A stretch of DNA of 64,000 nucleotides, taken from Opisthocomus hoazin (taxonomy: Eukaryota > Chordata > Aves > Opisthocomiformes > Opisthocomidae). The notes below the pieces were generated by a model. That model worked only from the letters and a program-made list of their open reading frames with translations. It did no database searches and had not been told where the DNA came from. Position numbers and translations under genes: made by a program. Shown here one piece after another: positions 33,977 to 47,202 of this stretch (positions are counted from its first letter, which is position 1; the number at the start of each line of letters is the position of its first letter). The stretch is taken from assembly GCF_030867145.1 (NCBI RefSeq), contig NC_134439.1, positions 7,973,379 to 8,037,378 of the forward strand, given 5' to 3'.

Positions 33977-36900
33977 AAAAGTGAACATAAATGGATTATT
34001 AGGGTGCTAGAAAAATGAATAAGCACGGTGGGTTTTCTTCCACTTCATCTACTCCCAACCAGCTGCTCTCGACAGTTTAAAGAATATCCTGGGAAATGTT
34101 TTTCAGATGTGATCCTTTTTGAGCCTGAACCGTGCTGTTCTCCCTTGCGTACTTTTATTCTCGCCAAGCATAATTGCAATTACCCAGTTCTCAGAAAGGT
34201 GTCAGATGGGAGTCTTGTCCATGTTCTTTCCTGGCTGTGCTCCTGGTCCTGTCCTCCATCTTCTTATTTCTTCCTTATGGTCATGTTTCTCAAAGGCTTC
34301 CTATTGTGCTGTTTGGAGTAGCTTTGTCATGTCCTCTGGTGGGCTTGTCCCGGGCTGGCTGCCAGACACCCACCCACTCTTTCTCAAGCCCCCTCCTCCA
34401 TAAGGCAGGGGGAGAAAAGAAGGTGAAAAGACTCATGGGTCAAGACAAAGACAGGGAGATCAAATACCAGGTACCCTCACCGGCAAAACATATTCAGCCT
34501 GGGGAAGATGTATGTCAATTATCAAAACTCAAAAACAAAATAAGATGGTGAGAAACAAAGACAAAAAACAAGATCAAAAAAAACCCAAAAACACTTTCAG
34601 GTATGTAGGTATGCTTTTCAACCATACCTGGCAATTTCTTTGACCTCTACCCTCAGCTCCAGGTAGCGAGTCAGACACTGGTCACCTTCAGGCAATCACC
34701 ATCTCCCAGGTGCGGAGGAAGGTCTCCTGAAGGCACTGCTGGGTTTGAAAGCAGGCAATGCTCCCCACACTCTCCTCCTGCCTGCACTTCCAGGCACATT
34801 CTCTCTGCATACTCATCATCTAGGCAGTGGGCACCTACCTGCTGTCCCCAGAGACCAAGGCTTCACTTCTTCCTCACTGAAACCCTCAAGCAGTGGCACT
34901 GGGTGGTTCACCAGTGCACTGAGTGGTTTGGCCATGCCAGGGCATCTTCATCTCCTCTCCCTTCCTGGGATACCAGAGCCTTGTTTCAGGGAGAGTCTGT
35001 CCGCCAACAGACCTCACTCACCAACAGGATCTGCAGCCAAATAGCGGAGGGCAGATCAGTGCCAGCAAGGGAGGAAAACTCACCCCGTGCTAAGCTTTGC
35101 TGGCCAAAGCTGCTAGGCTGGGTGGAAGGAAGGCACAGCCGCGGAGGGCGTCCTCAGGGACCCAGGAGCTAGCTAAGATAACAGGGAATCAGAAGGAGGA
35201 TGTCATGTTCTCAGAGAGGCTCCTTGGATCCCTCACAACGACGGATGTGTCCGAGCCCACCACATCAGGACCAGGCACTGCAGACTGTTCTCCGGAGGCT
35301 CTGGGAGATGGGAAAGCAGGCAGCTGGGGCAAAGCACAGCTCCCCTCTAGGGGCACCCTGGCAGGAGGTGACAGGCGTTCTTGCACACTGGGATCCACAC
35401 TGAGCTGAGGTGCATGTGGAGACCAGCGCTCCAGTTTGTGTGTGAGAAAGTCGAAACACCACCTCCCAGCCTCACGAGCAGAGCGTCTGGAAATGGCTCA
35501 GGGGGGAAGGGGAAGTTAAAAGTGAGCAGGAGAAGACATTTGCTCTTCTCTTGCGTGAAGCACTCCCTCTGTGGTTCTGCCTGCTCTGGTACGGAAGAGT
35601 TTTTGTCCCTCAGGCAAGAGCCCACTGAACCTCTTCATGGAGGACATCCAGGGGGTGATCCTGCAGGCGGCCATGTGGAAGAATCAACCCCTGAGCTCTC
35701 CACACACGCAATGTGCACGCAGCTTTTCAGCTGCCAGCGCAGACAAGGAAGCAGAGAAGATGCGAGCATGTTAACTGAGCGGTTTAATGCAGAACCTCTG
35801 CCTGCCTGCACCCTTCCATCCCTCTCATCCCTCTTCCATCTCTCTCAGACACAGGACATCTCTTTTCTTCACATGCTTCAATCTCTTTGCCTCCTGCTGA
35901 TGCTCTCTCTTCTGTGTCTGCTTCTCACACACTCCAATTTGATACAGACTGTGCACAAAGGGACAAGTCCATTCCTGAAAAGCAGTGAAGAGATGTTTTC
36001 TGTCAGGAAACTGGGACGTCTGGATTCCCCCTATCAAGGCTGTGGTGATTCCCCTGAGGTGGAGGAGTGACAGCAAAAGCAAAGACAGAACTTGGAGCAT
36101 TGGTGGGAATCCGGCTGAACAGGATATCTTCCCCAGTCTCTAGCTGAGGGATCATCTTCACAGGCTGAGCATTTGGCTGATGTCCAGGTGCACGCCTAGG
36201 AAGAGATTTTCCTTCCTCGGGCTGTTTTGGCTACGACATAAAGCCACAAGAGCAGTCAAGTCTCACAACAAGGGATCCCTTCCGCAACAGTGCGCTGCAG
36301 AGGAGGCTGAGGGAAGAATACGAGCATGAAAAGCCAGTCGCATACATCTTTTGAACACTTATTGCCCTGCTGCTCTTAGCTTCAGCTCAGGGGGTTGGAT
36401 GGAGCCAGGTGGTGTTCTGGTGGCATCCCTCAATAGCTCTCCCACAAGTCCAGGCCCTGCGTGAACCTGACGGTTTCATTGGGCTACTTTGCTCCTTGCT
36501 CAAGACCCTGGGTCTGATCTCAGACACAAAAGTCACACCAGCATGCTGTTAATGACAGTTGTCTTTGCTGCACAGGCTGCGGAGCCAGAGACCCAGCCTC
36601 ACCACAACCACAACATGCTACTGCTGGACAAGCTGAGGTCTATAAGCAAACAGTGCTGGGGAGGGAAGCACTCCACAGGGAACACTCACCCACACACTCC
36701 CTCTTTCTGTGTTGTGCTACATGCAGTGGGTAACCATGTGGGCTCAGCAGAGAGGCAGTTTATGCCGTCCTGCAGCTTGGCATCCCGCACAGGGAAAAGC
36801 ATCTGGGAGTTCTCCACAGACAGCACAGAGGAGAACCTCTCTGAGTTTACCCAAGGTTTCCATTTACCCATGCACAGCAGCATCGCAGAGGCCTGCGTCC

Positions 36901-38499
36901 GCACCTCCTCTTGCTCCAATCCTTGCTAGCCTCAAAGACGCATCTCACCAAAGGATGCAAGTCCCACCAGGACTGCCAGAAAAAGCAGGACTGTGTCATG
37001 CTTTCCCTTTCACACGTTGCCCACAGACTTCCGAGAAAGAGGGTGTTGGTGCTTGCAGGTTCCTATCTTCTCCTTCCTCTGCCACCTGAAAACAGCCTCC
37101 CAACCTCCCTGTGGGGAGTGGAGAAAATCTCTTCAGCTGCTGCTCCAGACAGACCTCCTCACATTCCCACGCTGCTGACCCAGGGAGGCTCTCTAGAGAG
37201 ATGACAGACTGGCACTCATCCCAAGGAGACGAATCAAGTTGCAATCTTTGCTACACCACAGTTTCCATAGGGCCAGGTTTTTCAGCATTTGGAGATTCTT
37301 ACTTGAGCAGTGCGGCAGCAGCTGGGCTTTTAACAGCCCCCAAAGTCAGAAGGTGTTTGAGCATCCCCTCAGGCAGACACACCTGCTGGAGAAGTGCTGC
37401 CTCCAAACTCACCGTCACATGGTCAAAGGGGTCTTGGTCACCTCAAAATTTATGTAGTTGGCAAAGGAACAGATCATACAGTCCACTGTCAAGCAACAGA
37501 AGGCTGCCAGGAACCTTCCAGCATCTTGCGTCTCATGGTGATCTCAGTGAGACCAACATTTCCGCGTTTAGGGAGGTGTTCATGATCATTTTCTCTGGTC
37601 GTATGGTACCCAGCTGGACACGAGGTCTGCGTCCTGGGAGTGGAAAAGGCCCCCTTCAAGACCACTCCTGTTCACCTCTGTTATAGGTACAGTCTGAACT
37701 GATACAGGACCAGGCAGGGACAAAAGATCCCCAGGGTCTGGCTGGACCCAGGACTCTCTTCCCAAAGGCCTCTTTCCAGCTGTGACAAAGCTCTGCTCTT
37801 CAACACGTCATCTCTGCTTGGCAAATTTCATAGCGATTGACTCCTGCGGTACGAACTTGACTTCCTCTGAGCCTCCCCAAAGTGTCTTTATAGCAAGTGT
37901 CTTCTTCAGGCACTCGTTCAGTCTCCAGGATCTCACATCATCCACACTGACAGAATAGGATTCAAATACCCTGGCGAAAAAAAACAGGCCCCAGGCATGC
38001 TCCTGGCGACCTGCAGGGCTTGCACAGGGAGAGAATGCGGCAAATGAGCCCAGCAAAATGTTCCCAACAGCATTGTTAGTGTTGCAGTAGGGTCCAACAC
38101 TCCCAGCAGAAGCCCACCTGCATGCAACAAGGAGCAACCATCAGAGAGAGGTGGGAGGAGCAAGAGAAAAGGGTGTGGCATGTCATCTTACCCGGGAGTC
38201 CTTAGGCATGTGGACGAGAAGCAGGAGAGCGGTGCCTAGTTCCTGACAACTTTGCCACAAACAAGCCCACAGGAATGACCCAGGTGCACATCACCTGCCA
38301 CCACGGGGTGCCACCAGCACTTGAGCTGAGTCTTCTGCCTGCGATGATGTCTTTCTGCCCCAGAAAGCCAAGGGACTCTCATTCTGGAAATTACAGAAGC
38401 CTTCCTATGGGGAAGCACGTGGCATCACCAGGAAATGAAAAGGCAGCAGCGCAGGAAACCAGGACACAGCCCATGCCATTAGCTGAGACGCTTTGCGTT
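33977..38499. other. Long spacer upstream of keratin copy 5
   Basis: No recognisable gene. I found no difference from the R4 spacer after about 34.2 kb. Before that, CCCAGTTCTCAG near 34182 differs from CCCATTTCTCAG in R4. Confidence 0.6.
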
Positions 38500-38578
38500 T
38501 GACGTGAACTTGTCAGAAAATTATTACTTCCCCAAAGGCTGCCTCTGGGCCTGAGGCAGTGCAGGACTACTATAAAAG
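38500..38578 (+). promoter_or_regulatory. Promoter of keratin copy 5
   Basis: TGACGTGA at 38500-38507, GCCTGAGGC at 38549-38557 and TATAAAAG at 38571-38578. Confidence 0.8.
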
Positions 38579-38948
38579 GCAGCCCAACTCTCAGCTCTCT
38601 CGTCCGCTTCTCTCGCCTCCTTCTCATAGGGAATCAGGTGAGTGTGAAGCGTCTTCTCCTCCTGCTCCAAGATCAGGTCTTTCCCCAATGTCTGTCTCAG
38701 CTGACAGGGGCTGTCCCAGCCCTGGGCCGGGAGCTGTGTCTCATGGTAGAGGGAAGGGCAGAGAACGTCTTCCACTGGGAGAGCCTGGCACTTAGCTGCA
38801 GTGACTCTTCAGCTTTCAGCTGGACAGCCTGTGCTGGGCAAGTAGGGACCTTGGCTTCCTCATGGTTGGTTGCAGTGCTGCTGCTCATGTGTCCCTGTTT
38901 TCTGCTTCCCCATGCCCTCTCTCGCAGGTGCCCCTCCAGCCCAGAGAC

Positions 38949-39254
38949 ATGTCCTGCTGCAACCCGTGCCTGCCATGCCAGCCCTGCGGCCCAACCCCGC
39001 TGGCCAACAGCTGCAATGAGCCCTGTTTCAGGCAGTGCCAGAGCTCCACCGTCGTCATTGAGCCCTCCCCTGTGGTGGTGACCCTGCCCGGACCCATCCT
39101 CAGCTCCTTCCCGCAGAACACCGTTGTGGGATCCTCCACCTCCGCCGCTGTTGGCAGCATCCTCAGCTCTCAGGGAGTGCCCATCTCCTCCGGAGGCTTT
39201 GACCTCTCCTGCATTACCAGCCGCTACTGTGGCAGCAGATGTCAGCCCTGCTAA
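38949..39254 (+). CDS. Feather beta-keratin copy 5 (Val68 form)
   Basis: The coding sequence, intron and UTRs read the same as copy 4. The protein is 101 residues with Val68. Exon 1 ends at 38637, the intron is 38638-38927 (290 bp) and exon 2 starts at 38928. Because copies 4 and 5 are indistinguishable by eye, expression of one cannot be separated from the other by short reads, and the possibility that they are one gene assembled twice should be kept open. Confidence 0.94.
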   Translation: MSCCNPCLPCQPCGPTPLANSCNEPCFRQCQSSTVVIEPSPVVVTLPGPILSSFPQNTVVGSSTSAAVGSILSSQGVPISSGGFDLSCITSRYCGSRCQPC

Positions 39255-39558
39255 AGCTGCAGGCGATGTCCCCGGGCAAGAACCTCCAAGATCTCAGAAT
39301 ATGGTGCTTGACAGAAGATAGAGCTTTGGGGCATTGCATTTAGAGCTTTGGGCCATTCTTCTGCTTCTGCTTCTCCTTCTACTCTCCTCTCTCTCTCCTT
39401 CCTATGCTGTCGCTGTCTCCTAGCGCCAACCTGGTAGGGACGTGTCCGAACCCCTTTTCAGCAGGGCAAGCAGACGGAACCCCTGCAGAAGCTCCAGCAC
39501 ATCTCAGTGCCTGCCCCTGGCGCTCCCTGTGAGCCACCTTCTCTTGATTTTCAGACTC

Positions 39559-39564
39559 ATTAAA
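39559..39564 (+). promoter_or_regulatory. Polyadenylation signal ATTAAA, keratin copy 5
   Basis: ATTAAA about 305 nt after the stop codon, with the same CCCCTTTTCAGCAGG 3' UTR patch as copy 4 (near 39446-39463). Confidence 0.8.
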
Positions 39565-39585
39565 ATTGTGCTGCATCGAAATCTG

Positions 39586-40773
39586 GGCCTCCGAGTCCTC
39601 CTTTCTTCTGAGGCAAGTCTTCTAGTCTGCTCAGGAAAGACGGTGGCTTTTTGGAGAGGGTTAGGGTGGGCACAAAAGAAGACCCTTCCTCAGTCCCAGA
39701 GGAAAGGACTCAGTGCACTGGGCTGCCTGCTGCGCCCTGTCCCTTGGAGCTGAGGAAGACATGCCTGGCTGCTCCACAGGCATCGGGCAACAGTCAGCCT
39801 TGCTGCATGTGTTTTCAGATGGGCCTGGAGCACAAGGCCCTGGAGAAAGTTCTGTCAACAGAGAGCCCGTAAAACTGCTGTCCTTGAGGGAGGAGCCCAT
39901 GGAGGCAGGAGGCCAAGGGATGAGGTCAGCAGCCCCTCTGTCTCTTGGGGAAGGGACGTCCTCTAGGCCTGGATGGAGCTGTGCTGGGGGAGGAGGCTCA
40001 AGTGGAGAACGGCTCCAAAGGGTGGCAGCAGTGTGCATCTAGAGACAACAACACCTGGTGACAGCCCACAACCTCATCCCCCCTTGCCTTCCTTTCCATT
40101 GCCTCATCTCGGGTCCACAGCCAGCACGCACAAGCACAGGCACATGAGATAGGTACCTCATACGGTCCTGGAGCACCTGGCAGGGCCCAGCTGCTGTCCA
40201 GATTGGCAGGGCTGAGGCAATTCACCAGTTAGTACTGGTATCGGCCACACAAATGGACTCACCACTCCCTGTGAATCCAACAGCCCCATGGGCACTGCAG
40301 CTCCAGGACAGCACCCAGCGCCCAGAGACCCATGGCTGCTCTCTAGTCCTTGGTCTCCTCCAAGCCTGGGGCAGCTTGCCTCGGTTTCTGAGGCGGCACT
40401 ACTGTCAGGCTCCAGCTCTGATCCAGAAAGGTTCTGTGCAAGTGCAGTTACCCCCTTTGCAACATTAGCAATAGTCTACCATAGAAAGAACAGAGATTCT
40501 GACAGACGACTGGATATTTTTGAGGAAAAATTCTCGTCCCCTCACCCAGCAAGCAGTTCCCGAGGACTACTGCAAGCATGGCCCTGATCACAAGCACATC
40601 TCCTGCTTGGTTCTCACCCTTTTCAGTGCTGCACAGCTGAAGATGCAATTTGGGGTATGTGGAAAGGCTTTTGGCCTATGCGGAGTTTGACACGTGCCTT
40701 AGGAGCTGTAAGAAGCTCGTCCTAGGAGCGAGGATGCTGGCTTCTCAAGTAGGGATGATCAGGCTCTATGGGA
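39586..40773. other. 3' spacer after keratin copy 5
   Basis: No gene is seen. No difference from the R4 3' spacer was noticed. Confidence 0.6.
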
Positions 40774-41151
40774 TGTGGATTATTGCCAAAGACTGATGGA
40801 CATTTTGAAGGACCCTCCGCTCAGTGATAGCCAGCAAGCAAGGGGAAGACGACTGTGCCAGTCAGCAGGCAACGCCAATGGTCTTCCTGGTGGCAAGGAA
40901 AGTCTGCCTCATTTTTGGCACACCGGTGGTGGGGTAGCAAATCGCCACAAAGGAAGCCTGACGAGGAAGAAATGCGGTAAGGTCTGGAGGTGCTTATTGC
41001 TCCATGCAGTGACAATGAGGAGGTGGTTCCCCATCAGGGTTAGAAGATACATGGAGAAGATAATGGCACCTGGGGCCACGTGCCCACCCAGGGAGGTCAG
41101 GAATCCCAGCAGAAGGAGATCAGTTACAGGTGTCCTGCTCTTCTTTGCCAC
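40774..41151 (-). pseudogene. Olfactory receptor-like N-terminal fragment, R6
   Basis: The ATG is at 41149-41151. It reads the same as R5 throughout, including the MAKKSRT start. The second stop is at 40862-40864. Confidence 0.67.
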
Positions 41152-41310
41152 GGCTCTAAATATTACAAAGGAGGTTATCTGAAAGTGAAAAAATAATCTG
41201 CCCGAAGGAAGACCCTAACTAATACAAATGTCACCCAGAGATTGCAAATAGTCACCTGCATGATCATCCGCTCTAAGCTTTTCTGTCCCCAGAATGCACT
41301 TGCTTAGGAC

Positions 41311-42590
41311 TGATACCTGTAAACATAAAATTTCCACTTACCACAGTGATTGTAATTAAACTAAAGTAGATCCTTGCTGTTTTGAGAAGACAGGAAAGAT
41401 CTAAGATAAAGAGGCTCCTCAATAACACTACTTAGACATACTTGACTTGCTGATTTGAGAAAACAGGAAAGCTCTAAGATAGAGAGGCTCCTAAATAATT
41501 CTACCCCAGACAGCTCAGCCTTGGGAGGACAGATGTACCAAGCTACAGAGACAAAGAGGCACCAAGAGGGCAACAAGACCGGAGCAAAACTACCTGGAAG
41601 GACACGGCATATGTAATCTTAAAACTGCATTTGCGCAGAAACAAAGGTCAACCAGCGGACACTGTGATGAGAAGTATAAGCCTTCATCTTGAGACCCCCC
41701 AAGACCACCCGAGGATGCTAACAGACATGTGTGAAAGATATTAACATAAGCTAATTACTTCTTAGGAAAGTCATGAATATGCTAAGTATTTCTCGGAAAT
41801 ATAATGAATATGTATGTTGTGATTGTATTTAACCTGAAATGGCAGGGTGTTTGGCATGCACATTTGGAGGACAGATCCCCCGTGTGCCCAGCGCTGTAAT
41901 GAAGAATACCTGCTTAGTAGTCTGCTGACTATTGAGTCTTCAATTCCACCTTTTCACGGCATCATTTCTGGCGACCCAGGCGGGACCCACTCTGCTGCGC
42001 TGCAGGACCCGCTGACAACAGGACTCCCTAGGGTACCCCCGGGAGTTCCCAGAGAGACTCCTCGCCTCATTTGGATCACTGCAGGAGCAGACAAGGACCA
42101 TCTCAAGCAGTAAAGGTATTCTTCTTTTTTCCTTTCCTTTCCTTTCTTTCTCTGTTTTGAAATGTGAGACCGGTCATTTGGAGAGTTCTCGTAAGTCATA
42201 GGTGATGTCCTACGCTGAGCGATGTATCCCAGACTGCTAGTGTCTGAGGGTATACATTTTGGTACGTTGGTACAAGCACGAGTTGAGCTTTGTACTTCTG
42301 GAATAATGTAGTTTTGGTAGCTGTACGTAGGTACAACCATGGGTAAAGCTTTGTACTTCTGTAATAATGTACATTCGGTATTGGTACACTTATGAAACCC
42401 GCTTCAGTTGTACTGCTGGCGATACAGATTTGTTGGTACTGACCTCGGATATCTCGGATACTGGCTCTTTAACATATTGTTAGGCACATTTGGAGGAGAG
42501 ATCCCCTGTGTGCCCGGCGCCGTCATAAAGAATACCTGCTTAATAGTCTGCCGACTATTGAGTCTTCAATTCTGACTTTTCACGGCATCA
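41311..42590 (+). mobile_element. Non-coding LTR element, copy 4
   Basis: 1280 bp with GGAC at 41307-41310 and 42591-42594. The left LTR is 41311-41964, the PBS 41969-41986 and the right end 42485-42590. Almost identical to copy 3. The flank just left of it reads GCACTTGCTTAGG instead of GCACTCGCTTAGG. Confidence 0.88.
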
Positions 42591-42594
42591 GGAC

Positions 42595-45500
42595 AAAAGT
42601 GAACATAAATGGATTATTAGGGTGCTAGAAAAATGAATAAGCACGGTGGGTTTTCTTCCACTTCATCTACTCCCAACCAGCTGCTCTCGACAGTTTAAAG
42701 AATATCCTGGGAAATGTTTTTCAGATGTGATCCTTTTTGAGCCTGAACCGTGCTGTTCTCCCTTGCGTACTTTTATTCTCGCCAAGCATAATTGCAATTA
42801 CCCAGTTCTCAGAAAGGTGTCAGATGGGAGTCTTGTCCATGTTCTTTCCTGGCTGTGCTCCTGGTCCTGTCCTCCATCTTCTTATTTCTTCCTTATGGTC
42901 ATGTTTCTCAAAGGCTTCCTATTGTGCTGTTTGGAGTAGCTTTGTCATGTCCTCTGGTGGGCTTGTCCCGGGCTGGCTGCCAGACACCCACCCACTCTTT
43001 CTCAAGCCCCCTCCTCCATAAGGCAGGGGGAGAAAAGAAGGTGAAAAGACTCATGGGTCAAGACAAAGACAGGGAGATCAAATACCAGGTACCCTCACCG
43101 GCAAAACATATTCAGCCTGGGGAAGATGTATGTCAATTATCAAAACTCAAAAACAAAATAAGATGGTGAGAAACAAAGACAAAAAACAAGATCAAAAAAA
43201 ACCCAAAAACACTTTCAGGTATGTAGGTATGCTTTTCAACCATACCTGGCAATTTCTTTGACCTCTACCCTCAGCTCCAGGTAGCGAGTCAGACACTGGT
43301 CACCTTCAGGCAATCACCATCTCCCAGGTGCGGAGGAAGGTCTCCTGAAGGCACCGCTGGGTTTGAAAGGAGGCCGTGCTCCCCACACTCTCCTCCTGCC
43401 TGCACTTCCAGGCACATTCACTGTGCATACTCATCATCCAGGCAGTGGGCACCTACCTGCTGTCCCCAGAGACCAAGGCTTCACTTCTTCCTCACTGAAA
43501 CCCTCAAGCAGTGGCACTGGGGGGTTCACCAGTGCACTGAGTGGTTTGGCCTTGCCAGGGCATCTTCATCTCCTCTCCCTTCCTGGGATACCAGAGCCTT
43601 GTTTCAGGCAGAGTCTGTCCGCCAACAGATCTCACTCACCAACAGGATCTGCAGCCAAATAGCGGAGGGCAGATCAGTGCCAGCAAGGGAGGAAAACTCA
43701 CCCCGTGCTAAGCTTTGCTGGCCAAAGCTGCTAGGCTGGGTGGAAGGAAGGCACAGCCGCGGAGGGCGTCCTCAGGGACCCAGGAGCTAGCTAAGATGAC
43801 AGGGAATCAGAAGGAGGATGTCACGTTCTCAGAGAGGCTCCTTGGATCCCTCACAACGATGGATGTGTCCGAGCCCACCACATCAGGACCAGGCACTGCA
43901 GACTGTTCTCCGGAGGCTCTGGGCGATGGGAAAGCAGGCAGCTGGGGCACAGTGCAGCTCCCCTCTAGGGGCACCCTGGCAGGAGGTGACAGGCGTTCTT
44001 GCACACTGGGATCCACACTGAGTTGAGGTGCATGTGGAGACCAGCGCTCCTGTTTGTGTGTGAGAAAGTCGAAACACCACCTCCCAGCCTCACGAGCAGA
44101 GCGTCTGGAAATGGCTCAGGGGGGGAAGGGGAAGTTAAAAGTGAGCAGGAGAAGACATTTGCTCTGTTCTTGCCTGAAGCACTCCCTCTGTGGTTCTGCC
44201 TGCTCTGGTACGGAAGAGATTTTGTCCGTCAGGCAAGAGCACACTGAACCTCTTCATGGAGGACATCCAGGGGGGTGATCCTGCAGGCGGCCATGTAGAA
44301 GAATCAACCCCTGAGCTCTCCACACACGCAATGTGCACGCAGCTTTTCAGCTGTCAGCACAGACAAGGAAGCAGAGAAGATGTGAGCATGTTAACCAAGC
44401 GGGTTAATGCAGAACCTCTACCTGCCTCCACACTTCCATCCCTCTGATCCCTCTTCCATCTCTCTCAGGCACAGGACATCTCTTTTCTTCACACGCTTCA
44501 ATCTCTTTGCCTCCTGCTGATGCTCTCTCTTTTGTCTCTGCTTCTCACACACTCCAATTTGATACAGACTGTGCACAAAGGGACAAGCTCATTCCTAGAA
44601 AAGCAGTGAAGAGCTGTTTTCTGTCAGGAAACTGGGACGTGTGGATTCCTCCCATCAAGGCTGTGGTGATTCCCCTGAGGTGGAGGAGAGACAGCAAAAG
44701 CAAAGCCAGAGCTTGGAACATTGGTGGGAATCCGGCTGAACAGGACTTCCCCAGGCTCTAGCTGATGGGTCTTTTTCACAGGCTGAGCATTTGGCTGATG
44801 TCCAGGTGCACGCCTAGGAAGAGATTTTCCTTCCTCGGGCTGTTTTGGCTACGACATAAAGCCACAAGAGCAGTCAAGTCTCACAACAAGGGATCCCTTC
44901 TGCAACAGTGCGCTGCAGAGGAGGCTGAGGGGAGAATACGAGCATGACAAGCCAGTCGCATACATCTTTTGAACACTCATTGCCCTGCTGCTCTTAGCTT
45001 CAGCTCAGGGGGTTGGATGGAGCCTTGTGGTGTTCTGGTGGCATCCCTCAATAGCTCTCCCACAAGTCCAGGCCCTGCGTGAATGTCACGGTTTCATTGG
45101 GCTACTTTGCTCCTTGCTCAAGACCCTGGGTCTGATCTCAGACACAAAAGTCACACCAGCATGCTGTTAATGACAGTTGTCTTTGCTGCACAGGCTGCGG
45201 AGCCAGAGACCCAGCCTCACCACAACCGCAACACGCTACTGCTGGACAAGCTGAGGTCTATAAACAAAGAGTGCTGGGGAGGGAAGCACTCCACAGGGAA
45301 CACTCACCCACACACCCCCTCTTTCTGTGTTGTGCTACTTGCAGTGGGTAACCATGTGGCCTCAGCAGAGAAGCAGCTTATGCCGTCCTGCAGCTTGGCT
45401 TCCCGCACACGGAAAAGCATCTGGGAGTTCTCCACAGACAGCACAGAGGAGAACCTCTCTGAGTTTACCCAAGGTTTCCATTTACCCATGCACAGCAGCA

Positions 45501-47123
45501 ACGCAGAGGCCTGCGTCAGCACCTCCTCTTTCTCCAATCCTGGCTAGCCTCAAAGACGCATCTCACCAAAGGCTGCAAGTCCCACCAGGACTGCCAGAAA
45601 AAGCAGGACTGCATCATGCTTTCCCTTTCACACGTTGCCCACAGACTTCCGAGAAAGAGGGTGTTGGTGCTTGCAGGTTCCTATCTTCTCCTTCCTCTGC
45701 CACCTGAAAACAGCCTCCCAACATACCTGTGGGGAGTGGAGAAAATCTCTTCAGCTGCTGCTCCAACAGACCTCCTCACATCCCCAAGCTGCTGACCCAG
45801 GGAGGCTCTCTAGAGAGATGACAGACTGGCGCTCGTCCCAAGGAGAGGAATCAAGTTGCAGTCTTTGCTACACCACAGTTTCCATAGGGCCAGGGCCAGG
45901 TTTTTCAGCACTTGAAGATTCTTACTTGAGCAGTGCGGCAGCAGCTGGGCTTTTAACAGCCCCCAAAGTCAGAAGGTGTTTGAGCATCCCCTCAGGCAGA
46001 CACACCTGCTGGAGAAGTGCTGCCTCCAAACTCACCGTCACACGGTCAAAGGGGTCTTGGCCACCTCAAAATTTAGGTAGTAGGCAAAGGAACAGATCAT
46101 GCAGTCCACTGTCAGGCAACAGAAGGCTGCCAGGAACCTTCCAGCATCTTGCGTCTCATGGTGATCTCAGTGACCCCAACCTTTCCGCGTTTAGGAAGGG
46201 GTTCGTGATCATTTTCTCTGGCCGTATGGTACCCAGCTGGACACGAGGTCTGCGTCCTGAGAGTGGAAAAGGCCCCCTTCAAGACCACTCCTGTTCACCT
46301 CTGCTATAGGTACAGTCTGAACTGATAGAGGACCAGGCAGGGACAAAAGATCCCCAGGGTCTGGCTGGACCCAGGACTCTCTTCCCAAAGGCCTCTTTCC
46401 AGCTGTGACAAAGCTCTGCTCTTCAACACGTCATCTCTGCTTGGCAAATTTCATAGTGATTGACTCCTGCGGTATGAACTTGACTTCCTCTGAGCCTCCC
46501 CATAGTGTCTTTACAGCAAGTGTCTGCTTCAGGCACTCGTTCAGTCTCCAGGACCTCACATCATCCACACTGAAAGAATAGGACTCATATACCCTGGCAA
46601 AAAAAAACAGGCCCCAGGCATGCTCCTGGCGACCTGCAGGGCTTGCACAGGGAGAGAATGCGGCAAATGAGCCCAGCAAAATGTTCCCAACAGCATTGTT
46701 AGTGTTGCAGTAGGGTCCAACACTCCCAGCAGAAGCCCACCTGCGTGCAGCAATGAGCAACCATCAGAGAGAGGTGGGAGGAGCAAGAGAAAAGTGTGTG
46801 GCATGTCATCTTACACGGGAGTCCTTAGGCATGTGGACGAGAAGCAGGAGAGCGGTGCCTAGTTCCTGACAACTTTGCCACAAACAAGCTCACAGGAATG
46901 ACCCAGGTGCACATCACCTGCCACCACGGGGTGCCACCAGCACTTGAGCTGAGTCTTCTGCCTGCGATGATGTCTTTCTGCCCCAGAATGCCAAGGGACT
47001 CTCATTCTGGAAATTACAGAAGCCTTCCTATGGGGAAGCACGTGGCATCAGCCAGGAAATGAAAAGGCAGCAGTGCAGGAAACCAGGACACAGCCCATGC
47101 CATTAGCTGAGACGCTTTGCGTT
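42595..47123. other. Long spacer upstream of keratin copy 6, with block junction
   Basis: No recognisable gene. Up to about 43290 the sequence is R5-like (GCGAGTCAGAC). From about 43354 it is R7/R8-like (GCACCGCTGGG, GAAAGGAGGCC). Later R6-R8 markers are CTCCAACAGACC near 45760 and GGACTTCCCCAGG near 44743, a 3-bp deletion. Confidence 0.65.
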
Positions 47124-47202
47124 TGACGTGAACTTGTCAGAAAATTATTACTTCCCCAAAGGCTGCCTCTGGGCCTGAGGCAGTGCAGGACTACTATAAA
47201 AG
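47124..47202 (+). promoter_or_regulatory. Promoter of keratin copy 6
   Basis: TGACGTGA at 47124-47131, GCCTGAGGC at 47173-47181 and TATAAAAG at 47195-47202. Exon 1 begins CTCTCGGCTC, against CTCTCAGCTC in R1-R5. Confidence 0.8.

Larger units (their letters stand above)
32117..40734 (+). repeat. Tandem unit R5 (8618 bp, LTR element)
   Basis: The length equals R4 exactly. Its first part matches R6 and its later part matches R4, consistent with a very recent duplication of one 8618-bp unit, or with an assembly duplication. Confidence 0.95.
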
